NCBI GenBank assembly: GCA_903875055.1
Contig: CAIQUX010000312.1
Span: 1-38,622, forward strand
Source of the DNA: an uncultured Bacteroidota bacterium
Lineage (GTDB): Bacteria; Bacteroidota; Bacteroidia; Chitinophagales; Chitinophagaceae
Direction: 5' to 3'
DNA length: 38,622 bases
Positions 7,534-15,097 of the stretch are shown here, in pieces (position 1 is the first letter of the stretch; every line of letters begins with the position of its first letter). Under the pieces are notes generated by a model that did no database searches, had not been told where the DNA came from, and saw only the letters and a list, made by a program, of their open reading frames with translations. The position numbers and the translations under genes were made by a program.

Positions 7534-8835
7534 ATGTCAAGTCATAAAGAAGCGATCAAAGAAAACAGCATGATCATCCAGAAGGAGATGCTCGCAAAAC
7601 AATTCAAGGACCTTAGCATGGCAAAGGAACTGGGTAAGAAAGTGGTTTATACTTTCGTGCCCGGCAACCTGACCGAGCTGATTCTTTCCTTTGATATGCT
7701 CCCGGTCTATCCTGAAATCAACGCACTGCAATCAGGGATGAGAAAGAAATCCGCAGAATATATACGTGATGCTGAAAAGATAGGTTTTTCAGAGGATGTC
7801 TGCACCTATGTGAAGTGCGATATAGGAATGATGCTGAACGGGAATATCGGCCCGACAGGTGAAAAAATTCCTCCGCCTGACTTGCTTTTGCTGAGCTACA
7901 CCGGATGTTTCACTTTCCTGAAGTGGTTTGAGAATCTCGAAAGGCTCTACCCGGGAGTTCCGGTGGCCATGCTGCATACTCCTTATCAGGAGGATGGTGT
8001 AATGACGGAAGACCAGATTAATTACATGGTGAAACAAATGAAGGAAGAAGTGATTCCAAAGATGGAAATGGTCTCAGGGCAGAAGTATGATCATGCCAGA
8101 CTTTCAAAAATGATGGAGAATTCCGCCAAGGCCGAGGACTTGCTGGTGAAAATTCTTGAAAGTGCCAAACTGGTCCCTTCACCGATCGATGCATATTTCG
8201 CAGGTGTTTATTATATCGGCCCTATCTTCACTGCATTCAGGGGAACACAAGAAGCAGTGGATTATTATACTGAACTTTGGAATGAAGTACAGCAACGTAT
8301 CGAACTCGGTCTTGGCCCCGTGACCCCGGAAGGTGAGATCAAGGAAGAAAAATTCCGACTCGTAGTTGAAGGCCCTCCGAACTGGACAAACTTCCGCGAA
8401 TTCTGGAAGATCTTTTATGATATGGGGGCGGTTATTGTCGCTTCATCCTATACCAAGGTAGGCGGAGTCTATGATCTCGGTTTCCGTCATGATCCGAAAG
8501 AACCGCTGGAAAGTTTATCGAAATATTGCATGGGTGTCTATACGAACATGAACCTGCCGCAACGTGTTGAGATGCTTGAAAACTATGTGAAGGAGTACAA
8601 GGCAGACGGATTTCTCATCAATTCTATCAAAAGCTGCAATTCATTCTCGGCTGGTCAGCTGATGATTATGCGCGAGATCGAACAGCGCGCCAGCGTGCCG
8701 GTCGGGTTTATCGAATCTGATCTTGTCGACCCACGGTATTTCTCCTATTCGAATATCAAGAATAGGTTAGAATCCTATTTCCAGATGCTGGAGCAACGTA
8801 AGATCATTTTAAAACAGGAAGCAACCACAATTTAA
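7534..8835 (+). CDS. bcrB: Benzoyl-CoA reductase subunit B-like (BcrB)
   Basis: This 433-aa HgdB-family subunit matches BcrB in length and in position directly after bcrC. The conserved cysteines are Cys90 (EDVC), Cys95 (VKCDIG), Cys125 (YTGCF) and Cys368 (KSCNSF). The C-terminus has the family pattern of an acidic ESDLVDPRYFS strand followed by RLESYFQML. With BcrC it would form the substrate-reducing half of the ATP-dependent enzyme. The gene follows a 58-nt gap that includes a hairpin and the motif ACTAATACAAT, also found just before bcrD. The start MSSHKEA was kept because the upstream A-rich leader suits Bacteroidota initiation. Confidence 0.87.
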   Translation: MSSHKEAIKENSMIIQKEMLAKQFKDLSMAKELGKKVVYTFVPGNLTELILSFDMLPVYPEINALQSGMRKKSAEYIRDAEKIGFSEDVCTYVKCDIGMMLNGNIGPTGEKIPPPDLLLLSYTGCFTFLKWFENLERLYPGVPVAMLHTPYQEDGVMTEDQINYMVKQMKEEVIPKMEMVSGQKYDHARLSKMMENSAKAEDLLVKILESAKLVPSPIDAYFAGVYYIGPIFTAFRGTQEAVDYYTELWNEVQQRIELGLGPVTPEGEIKEEKFRLVVEGPPNWTNFREFWKIFYDMGAVIVASSYTKVGGVYDLGFRHDPKEPLESLSKYCMGVYTNMNLPQRVEMLENYVKEYKADGFLINSIKSCNSFSAGQLMIMREIEQRASVPVGFIESDLVDPRYFSYSNIKNRLESYFQMLEQRKIILKQEATTI

Positions 8836-8847
8836 AACACAACATGT

Positions 8848-10269
8848 ATGTATAAATATTATCTCGGAGTCGATCTGGGTTCTACCACATCCAAAGCGGT
8901 TATCATCAACGAACAAGATGAGATCATAGGCCGCGGTATCACGAATACACGCTCAAATTATTCAGTTGCTGCGGATATCGCCAGAGACGAAGCCATCTAT
9001 AATGCAAGGTTCTCCATCCTTCAGAAAAATATCCAGAAGGAAATCGAATTCAATCCTTCCTATCAGAAATATATTGCCGATCTGGCAAGTGTGTTCCAAT
9101 ATGAACAGTTCAAGGTAAGGCTTGACCGTTTGGGTGAGGAATTGGTAAAGACTTGTCATACTATGTTTGCTGATGAAGAAAAGCGGAAAATAATGTTAGG
9201 TCATCTTATCGCCATTCGTAAGGCCTTTAAGCCGGTGATCAAACATGATTATCTGTATAACAATCTCGGCAGCAAGAACCAGTTTTTTAGGGATATCGTT
9301 TCCGAAAAATACAATGAAGAGGTAAACAAACTCGAGATGTCTCTGTTCGAGCCGCTGATGACCATATGGGATAAGAGCATCAGCCCGGCTGAGAATGAAA
9401 GGGTGCAGTTCAATTTCAAAGAACTTATCCATAAGGCAATGGATGAACTGAAACATAAATACAAAAATCTTCCGGATACATCAACCGAAAACACAAGTAT
9501 TAATTTCGATGCCGAGATGAACTTGCTGAAAGGCAACTTTGACCAGGTGTCCGATACACTCAGGAAACATATAGATGAGATTGCAGATCTCGAATTCAAT
9601 ATCGCCAATATGACGGGTACCGGATATGGACGCGCCTTGCTGCCGTTCCCTGAGGATTGCATTCGTTCCGAAATCTTATGTCATGCGTTCGGTGCTCATG
9701 CCGTTTTCCCTGATACGAGGACAGTACTCGATATCGGTGGACAGGATACCAAAGCCATACAGGTAGACAAACACGGATTGGTGACAAGTTTCCAGATGAA
9801 CGATCGTTGTGCGGCTGGTTGCGGCCGTTACCTCGGATACATCGCCGATGAAATGAGCATTTCCATCAATGAACTTGGTCCTATGGCCATGCAGGCTGAA
9901 AAGGAAGTGACCATCTGTTCGACTTGCACCGTATTCGCAGGAGCGGAGTTGCGTGAATTGACCAATCTGGGAGAGAAACGGGAAGATATCCTTGGCGGTC
10001 TGCACAGGGCAATCATCATGCGTGCCATGTCGCTCATCGCACGATCAGGCGGTGTATTCAACGAATTTACCTTCACAGGCGGTGTGGCACGAAATCCTGC
10101 TGTGATTAAATACCTCACTCAACTGGTCAGGGAAAATTATGGGGAGAGTATAAAAATCAATATCCATACGGATTCTATTTTCATGGGGGCGCTTGGAGGT
10201 GCCATGTTTGCAAGAAGAAATTTAAACCTTGACCTGCCATCTGTCAAGAAAGTAAAAGAGATGGCCTAA
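8848..10269 (+). CDS. bcrA: Benzoyl-CoA reductase ATPase subunit A-like (BcrA)
   Basis: This 473-aa ATPase of the ASKHA/BcrAD-BadFG-HgdC family carries nucleotide motifs GVDLGSTTSKA (7-17), LDIGGQDTKA (294-303) and TGGVARNP. The helix-cluster-helix motif supplies cluster ligands Cys321 (NDRCAAGCG) and Cys360 (CSTCTVF), with additional Cys325 and Cys357 beside them. Between about residues 45 and 250 there is a long, mostly helical and charged insertion. Thauera BcrA also has an insertion, although this protein is slightly longer. It should form a heterodimer with BcrD, bridging one [4Fe-4S] cluster and coupling hydrolysis of two ATP to electron transfer into BcrBC. It starts 12 nt after bcrB. 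Confidence 0.9.
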   Translation: MYKYYLGVDLGSTTSKAVIINEQDEIIGRGITNTRSNYSVAADIARDEAIYNARFSILQKNIQKEIEFNPSYQKYIADLASVFQYEQFKVRLDRLGEELVKTCHTMFADEEKRKIMLGHLIAIRKAFKPVIKHDYLYNNLGSKNQFFRDIVSEKYNEEVNKLEMSLFEPLMTIWDKSISPAENERVQFNFKELIHKAMDELKHKYKNLPDTSTENTSINFDAEMNLLKGNFDQVSDTLRKHIDEIADLEFNIANMTGTGYGRALLPFPEDCIRSEILCHAFGAHAVFPDTRTVLDIGGQDTKAIQVDKHGLVTSFQMNDRCAAGCGRYLGYIADEMSISINELGPMAMQAEKEVTICSTCTVFAGAELRELTNLGEKREDILGGLHRAIIMRAMSLIARSGGVFNEFTFTGGVARNPAVIKYLTQLVRENYGESIKINIHTDSIFMGALGGAMFARRNLNLDLPSVKKVKEMA

Positions 10270-10286
10270 CAATTAATACTAATACA

Positions 10287-11126
10287 ATGAAGACTTCTTT
10301 ATTTACAATGGGTATTGACGTCGGGAGCAATTTTATCAAATTGGTGCTGATGGATTACTCCGACCATCCAGAAATCGTTGAGAAACATACCGAAAAGATC
10401 AGGAAGAGAAACCCGACTACGGTGGCTGATGAGATGATACAGACTATGCTTCAGAAACATCATCTGAAGTACGAGGATATTGCCTACCTGGCATCTACCG
10501 GTGAAGGCGACATGGTAAAACGCAAACGCGGACATTTCTACGGGATGACCACACATGCGAAAGGTGCTCATTTTCTTTTCCCTGATGCCAGGACGGTGGT
10601 CGATATGGGCGCTCTGTTTGTAAGGGCTATCAAGATTTCACCTGATGCACGTGTGGAAGATTATAAGATGACAGGACAGTGCGCATCGGGTTCAGGGCAA
10701 TTTGTGGAGAACATATCCCGTTATCTTGGATTGTCCATTGAAGAAGTCGGTGATGTGTCATTGAGCGCGACTGCACCTGAAATTTCTTCTGGTATATGTG
10801 CAGTGCTAGCAGAAACCGATGTCATCAACATGGTCTCCCGGGGAATCAAGACTCCGGACATCATCAAAGGAATCCACCTGTCAATTGCGAACCGGATCAT
10901 CAAATTGCTGAGTTCACTGAAAGGGGAATCTCCGATTATTCTTACTGGTGGTATGGCTCTGAACAAAGGAATGTTACAAGCTATCAGTGAACAACTGGCA
11001 GAGACCGGTAAACAATTTGAAATAAAGACCCATCCCGATGCAGGATATGCAGGAGCCATCGGCGCAGCATTGTGGGGAGGATTCAGGCATATCAAGCTAA
11101 AAGAAAAACAAGCGGTCGCAGTATAA
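10287..11126 (+). CDS. bcrD: Benzoyl-CoA reductase ATPase subunit D-like (BcrD)
   Basis: This 279-aa activator-type ATPase is the short paralogue of BcrA and matches the size of Thauera BcrD. Motifs are GIDVGSNFIKLV (9-20), a degenerate phosphate-2 motif VVDMGALFVRAI, and LTGGMALNKGM. The cluster ligands are Cys132 (GQCASGSGQF) and Cys171 (SGICAV), one from each side of the helix-cluster-helix angle. It would pair with BcrA around a shared [4Fe-4S] cluster. The gene is 17 nt after bcrA and 10 nt before the acyl-CoA synthetase gene, so it is firmly in the operon. Confidence 0.9.
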   Translation: MKTSLFTMGIDVGSNFIKLVLMDYSDHPEIVEKHTEKIRKRNPTTVADEMIQTMLQKHHLKYEDIAYLASTGEGDMVKRKRGHFYGMTTHAKGAHFLFPDARTVVDMGALFVRAIKISPDARVEDYKMTGQCASGSGQFVENISRYLGLSIEEVGDVSLSATAPEISSGICAVLAETDVINMVSRGIKTPDIIKGIHLSIANRIIKLLSSLKGESPIILTGGMALNKGMLQAISEQLAETGKQFEIKTHPDAGYAGAIGAALWGGFRHIKLKEKQAVAV

Positions 11127-11136
11127 AACTCATGTT

Positions 11137-13281
11137 ATGACAGAAGTGCCGGTCAATACCGAAAACAAAAACGTGGGGAATGAAAAACGGATTCATGAAC
11201 TGGATTCACTTTTCAAACCGAAAGCCATTGCCATCATCGGCGCATCATCCAAGGAATTATCCATTGGAAATGTCATCCTTAAGAATCTGGTTCATTACGG
11301 GTATACCGGACAGATTTATCCCATCAACCCGAAAGAACCTGAAATTCGAGGGATTAAGGCTTACCCGACTATTTTTGATGTCCCTGGCGACATTGATTTG
11401 GCGCATATCATTATTCCGAGCAGATTCGTTCCACAGATGATTGAAGATTGCGGTAAGAAAGGAATCAAATCAGTCATTATCAACTCGGCCGGTTTTAGCG
11501 AGATGGGTGAAGAAGGGATGGCATTACAAAAAGAGTTTCTGGCAAATGCAAAAAAATATGGCGTCCGGGTCTTTGGCCCGAATTGTCAGGGAATCATTAA
11601 CGCTGACCCACAATACAATGCGTATTGTGATTTTACATTCACATTTCCGAAGCCCGGCAGCATTTCGATTGTAGCCTTAAGCGGCGGAGTGGGAGCCTTC
11701 ATCATGCAAAGCTTGTTTGACCTCGATATTGGAATGCGGCTTTATGCCTCGAACGGAAACGCTTGTGATGTTTCTATTTCCGAAGTGGTTGATTACTATG
11801 GTAATGATGATGGCACAAGGGCGATTATCTTGTATACGGAAGGATTTCATAATCCGAAGGAATTTATGGATGTGGCCAAACGCGTTTCAAAGAAAAAACC
11901 GATTCTTGCGATGAAAGCAGGTCGAACCGAAGAAGGCGCAAAGGCAGCTGCTTCACATACTGGTTCACTCGCAGGTGTTGACATCGCCACGGAGTTGATA
12001 TTCGAAAAGACCGGTATCCTCTCCTTTCAAAACGAAGAAGAGATGTGTCAGGCAGCAATGGCATTTTCGACACAACCGCTTCCTAAAGGCAATCGTGTAG
12101 GCATCATCACGAATACAGGAGGCCCTGCAGTGATAGCCACCGATGAATTGGTGAGCGCGGGTTTGCAACTTCCAGCTTTATCGGAACGGGCTAAGGAAAT
12201 CCTTAAGGAGACGATGCTTCCTGAGGCATCAATCGGGAATCCTGTAGACGTAGTTGCAACAGGCGGTGGAACACATTTCCGAAGTGCGCTGGATGTAATG
12301 ATGGATGAGGATGACATCGATGCCGTATATATCAATTTTGTTACTGCTCCGTTTACTGATACAAACGAGGTGGCAAGGAATATTGTGGAAGTAAACAAGC
12401 AGAAGCGAAAACCGATGGTCTGCAACTTCATGACCAATATGAGTTTGGAACGTTTTCAGGAAACGGCAAAAATCCTGCGGGATGGGGGAGTGCCTTGTTA
12501 TAGCTTTCCAACCACTGCCGCGAAAGCGCTGGGTGCATTGTATAAGTATCATAAGATGCAATCGAGAAATATAGGTAAAGAGAAAGATTTCAATGATGTA
12601 AATAAAAAAGAAGCCGGCAATATTCTGCAACTGGCACGAAACGAGAACAGGGAGTTTCTCACCTCTGCCCAAACATACCAACTACTTGCCCATTATAAGA
12701 TTCCTTTTGCAGACTGGCGCATTGCATCGGATACTGAAGACGCTGTAAAAGCCGCAGAAGTGATTGGATTCCCTGTGGTAATCAAAGCCGATTCCTCTTC
12801 CCTGATTCATAAAAGTGATCAGGGCGGTGTTGCCATTAACCTTAATAATGCGGATGAGGTCCGTTCAACTGTTGTCAGAATGAAGGCATTATTCGACGCG
12901 GCTGATCTCAAATTTTTTATCCAGAAATATTTGCCAGGTGGACGGGAGCTGATAGCAGGTGTCAGTGCAAAGAAAGACCTCGGGCATCTGATCATGTTCG
13001 GTATCGGAGGTATCTATGTTGAAGTGTTGAAGGATGTGGTCTTCAAGATTGCGCCTGTCACAGAGGTAGAAGCTGATGAGATGCTTGCATCGCTGAAGGC
13101 TTCAAAATTACTGGATGGCGTTCGCGGTGAAAAGGGTATCGACAAACAACTTGTGACCGACATCATTCTCCGTGTTTCGCAACTTGTCACGGATTTTCCT
13201 GAAATACAAGAGATGGATATGAACCCGATTATGGCATTCGGTGACAACGCGTTTGTAGTTGATGCAAGAATAAAAATCTGA
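11137..13281 (+). CDS. ADP-forming acyl-CoA synthetase (NDP-forming acetate-CoA ligase family)
   Basis: This 714-aa single-chain ADP-forming acyl-CoA synthetase has three parts in order: a CoA-binding Rossmann domain (about 25-150, IAIIGASSKE), succinyl-CoA-ligase-type domains (about 175-460) with the phosphohistidine motif ASHTGSLAG (His274) and IGNPVDVVATGG, and a C-terminal ATP-grasp domain (about 495-714, VIKADSS, HKSDQGGV). The reaction is acyl-CoA + ADP + Pi <=> acid + CoA + ATP, and it is reversible. Two roles fit the operon: activating benzoate or 4-hydroxybenzoate at the cost of one ATP bond, since no AMP-forming ligase is present, or recovering ATP from acetyl-CoA or another product acyl-CoA. 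Sequence reading cannot separate these. It follows bcrD by 10 nt. Confidence 0.9.
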   Translation: MTEVPVNTENKNVGNEKRIHELDSLFKPKAIAIIGASSKELSIGNVILKNLVHYGYTGQIYPINPKEPEIRGIKAYPTIFDVPGDIDLAHIIIPSRFVPQMIEDCGKKGIKSVIINSAGFSEMGEEGMALQKEFLANAKKYGVRVFGPNCQGIINADPQYNAYCDFTFTFPKPGSISIVALSGGVGAFIMQSLFDLDIGMRLYASNGNACDVSISEVVDYYGNDDGTRAIILYTEGFHNPKEFMDVAKRVSKKKPILAMKAGRTEEGAKAAASHTGSLAGVDIATELIFEKTGILSFQNEEEMCQAAMAFSTQPLPKGNRVGIITNTGGPAVIATDELVSAGLQLPALSERAKEILKETMLPEASIGNPVDVVATGGGTHFRSALDVMMDEDDIDAVYINFVTAPFTDTNEVARNIVEVNKQKRKPMVCNFMTNMSLERFQETAKILRDGGVPCYSFPTTAAKALGALYKYHKMQSRNIGKEKDFNDVNKKEAGNILQLARNENREFLTSAQTYQLLAHYKIPFADWRIASDTEDAVKAAEVIGFPVVIKADSSSLIHKSDQGGVAINLNNADEVRSTVVRMKALFDAADLKFFIQKYLPGGRELIAGVSAKKDLGHLIMFGIGGIYVEVLKDVVFKIAPVTEVEADEMLASLKASKLLDGVRGEKGIDKQLVTDIILRVSQLVTDFPEIQEMDMNPIMAFGDNAFVVDARIKI

Positions 13282-13344
13282 TAAAAAATTGAACTTAAGA
13301 ATATTTGAAAACTAAACACTAACTGAAAATTTAAATCTGAAATT

Positions 13345-13362
13345 CCCTATTCTCCCTATTCT
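13345..13362 (+). repeat. Tandem CCCTATTCT x2 in pyrimidine-rich leader
   Basis: Two exact 9-nt copies lie head to tail, followed by CCAAATCTCC, in the 102-nt gap before the second reductase-like module. The gap is the second longest inside the operon and could hold an internal promoter or leader for the module, but I see no good TAnnTTTG element in it. Confidence 0.6.
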
Positions 13363-13383
13363 CCAAATCTCCAATTATCAAAT

Positions 13384-14601
13384 ATGTATAAGATAGAAAC
13401 GACTAAAATCATGAAGGAAATAATGTCAAATTATTTTCTTGGCATGAAGGACGCACGGAAGAAATACGCTTGGTGTACCAGCGTTGGTCCTGCCGAGTTA
13501 TTGCGTTCCTTCGGTTTTGAAGTTCATTTCCCTGAGAATCATGGTGCCTTATTAGGGGCTACCCGCTCTTCCGGCGATTTGATTCCTGAGAGTGCCAGCC
13601 TCGGGTACAATAATGATATCTGTTCCTATCTAACTTCTGATATCGGATCTTATCTGAAAAAACAGACCCCGCTGCAGGAGCATTACGGATTGGAAGGTCC
13701 TCCCAAACCGGATATCATAGTCTACAATACGAATCAGTGTCGCGAAGTGCAGGATTGGTTCACTTACTTTGCTAGGGAATTCAATTGCCCTATCGTTGGG
13801 ATCACCCCGCCCCGTCATGTGGATGAAGTAACCGATGTGCATATCAACGATGTCAGTAACCAGTTTAAGGCTATGATTCCTGCCTGTGAAGCGGCAAGTG
13901 GTCAGAAATTTGATATCGACCGATTCCGGGAGACACTCCAACTTAGCAAGGAAGCTACAGACCTTTGGAAAAAGGTATTATGGACAGCCACTGCTTCCCC
14001 TTCTCCAATCAGTTTTTTCGATGCTACCATTCACATGGGACCTATTGTGGTACTCCGAGGAACCCAGGTCGCCAAGGATTATTATACAACCCTTTTGAAG
14101 GAACTTGAATCGAATGTCAGAAATAAGGTCGGGTTTCTTGAGAAAGAACGATGCCGCATTTATTGGGATGGGATGCCCATTTGGGGTAAGCTGAGGCCTA
14201 TGTCAGAATTATTCCTCCAGAATCATGCGGCCGTCGTGGCTTCCACTTATTGTAACAGTTGGGTATTTGATGCCTTTGATGTAGAGCACCCATTTGAATC
14301 TTCAGCGAAAGCCTACACCGAAATTTTCATCAACAGGAGCGAGGAGGCAAAGGAAAAGATTTTGGCCAGATTGGTTGAAGACTTCAGGATAGACGGCATG
14401 ATTTTTCATGATGCAAAGACCTGTGCCAATAATTCCAACTCGCGATTTGGTATGCCGCAACGTATCACTGAGAAACTTGGCATTCCGACACTGGTGGTAG
14501 AAGGAGACCTCTGCGATTTGCGGTTCTATTCAGAAGGACAAACCACTACGAAGATTGAAAGTTTCATTGAGCAGATTGAAAATTCGAAAGTGTATAGTTG
14601 A
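13384..14601 (+). CDS. Second BcrB/HgdB-family subunit, lone paralogue of unknown substrate
   Basis: This 405-aa protein of the 2-hydroxyacyl-CoA dehydratase D-component family is clearly paralogous to BcrB at 7534. Shared landmarks are DIC (Cys80; BcrB Cys90), NQC (Cys119; BcrB Cys125), KTC (Cys347; BcrB Cys368), the GPIVVLRGTQ segment (GPIFTAFRGTQ in BcrB) and the C-terminal KIESFIEQIE. The three cysteines expected to hold a [4Fe-4S] cluster are therefore kept, while BcrB Cys95 is Ser here. Only one such subunit is present, unlike the paired BcrB/BcrC, so it may be homodimeric, as in the double-cubane-cluster proteins that work with a cognate ATPase. It leads a tightly packed set with the 156-aa protein and the reductase-ATPase fusion. 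The substrate is unknown. Confidence 0.85.
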   Translation: MYKIETTKIMKEIMSNYFLGMKDARKKYAWCTSVGPAELLRSFGFEVHFPENHGALLGATRSSGDLIPESASLGYNNDICSYLTSDIGSYLKKQTPLQEHYGLEGPPKPDIIVYNTNQCREVQDWFTYFAREFNCPIVGITPPRHVDEVTDVHINDVSNQFKAMIPACEAASGQKFDIDRFRETLQLSKEATDLWKKVLWTATASPSPISFFDATIHMGPIVVLRGTQVAKDYYTTLLKELESNVRNKVGFLEKERCRIYWDGMPIWGKLRPMSELFLQNHAAVVASTYCNSWVFDAFDVEHPFESSAKAYTEIFINRSEEAKEKILARLVEDFRIDGMIFHDAKTCANNSNSRFGMPQRITEKLGIPTLVVEGDLCDLRFYSEGQTTTKIESFIEQIENSKVYS

Positions 14602-14626
14602 TAGATGAAGTAAAACGATTATAATC

Positions 14627-15097
14627 ATGAATGAAATACAGACCATCAAGGACAAGATATATAAACTTTCAACAGGGGAGAAAGTCAGTCCGCTGGAGTT
14701 GGAGAAACGGATCGGCGAGAAGTGCCATTATGTGCAGTATGTTGTTGTCGGCAAAGACGACAAGGAGCATCCAGTGGCTATGATATTTCCGAATCAAAAA
14801 TTGTTTCCGAATCCTGATTATCAGTTATCTCCTGAGGAAGGTTGTTTTTGCCCTCGGAGTCTGGATGAGTTGGGAAGATGTCTCAGCGGTTGCCTGAAAA
14901 GAGTGAACCAGGGGATTGAACATCAAGTCTCAAAACTTGCATCCGCGACCATCATCAATACTGGTTTAACGGCAGAGAATACTCCCCCTTTGTCGTCCGA
15001 TGAGATTTTCAATAAATATAAGGCCATTCTACAAGATAAATACGGGAAAAATGTTCCTGCAGAAGAAGAAATCTACGTAATAAAAAATCTCCAATGA
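14627..15097 (+). CDS. Stand-alone acyl-CoA-synthetase C-terminal-like domain (no adenylation domain)
   Basis: This 156-aa protein resembles the C-terminal lid domain of long-chain AMP-forming CoA ligases: KLSTGEKVSPLELEKRI is followed by YVQYVVVGKDDKEHPVAMIF, matching the usual GEKI.P..IE / I.qavVvG.g...l.ALI pattern. The large N-terminal AMP-binding domain is entirely missing, and no such gene is adjacent. Where the catalytic lysine would be expected (LTPTLKxKR-like), the sequence reads NTPPLSSDEIF, so that lysine appears lost. Five cysteines, including CFC, are unusual for this domain. It sits 25 nt after the lone BcrB-like gene, and its stop overlaps the next start by 4 nt. It may be a CoA-binding or partner-docking subunit. 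The homology call is by eye and moderately secure; the function is unknown. Confidence 0.6.
   Translation: MNEIQTIKDKIYKLSTGEKVSPLELEKRIGEKCHYVQYVVVGKDDKEHPVAMIFPNQKLFPNPDYQLSPEEGCFCPRSLDELGRCLSGCLKRVNQGIEHQVSKLASATIINTGLTAENTPPLSSDEIFNKYKAILQDKYGKNVPAEEEIYVIKNLQ

Noticed and set aside
9249-9662. ORF on the minus strand inside bcrA (137 aa), and similar long antisense ORFs
   Set aside because: They lie entirely opposite well-supported genes and show no recognisable domain; they are shadows.
6312-11126. Interpretation of the four-gene set as 2-hydroxyglutaryl-CoA dehydratase
   Set aside because: Two different activator ATPases (A and D types, A with the long insertion) plus oah, dch and had in the same operon point to benzoyl-CoA reductase.
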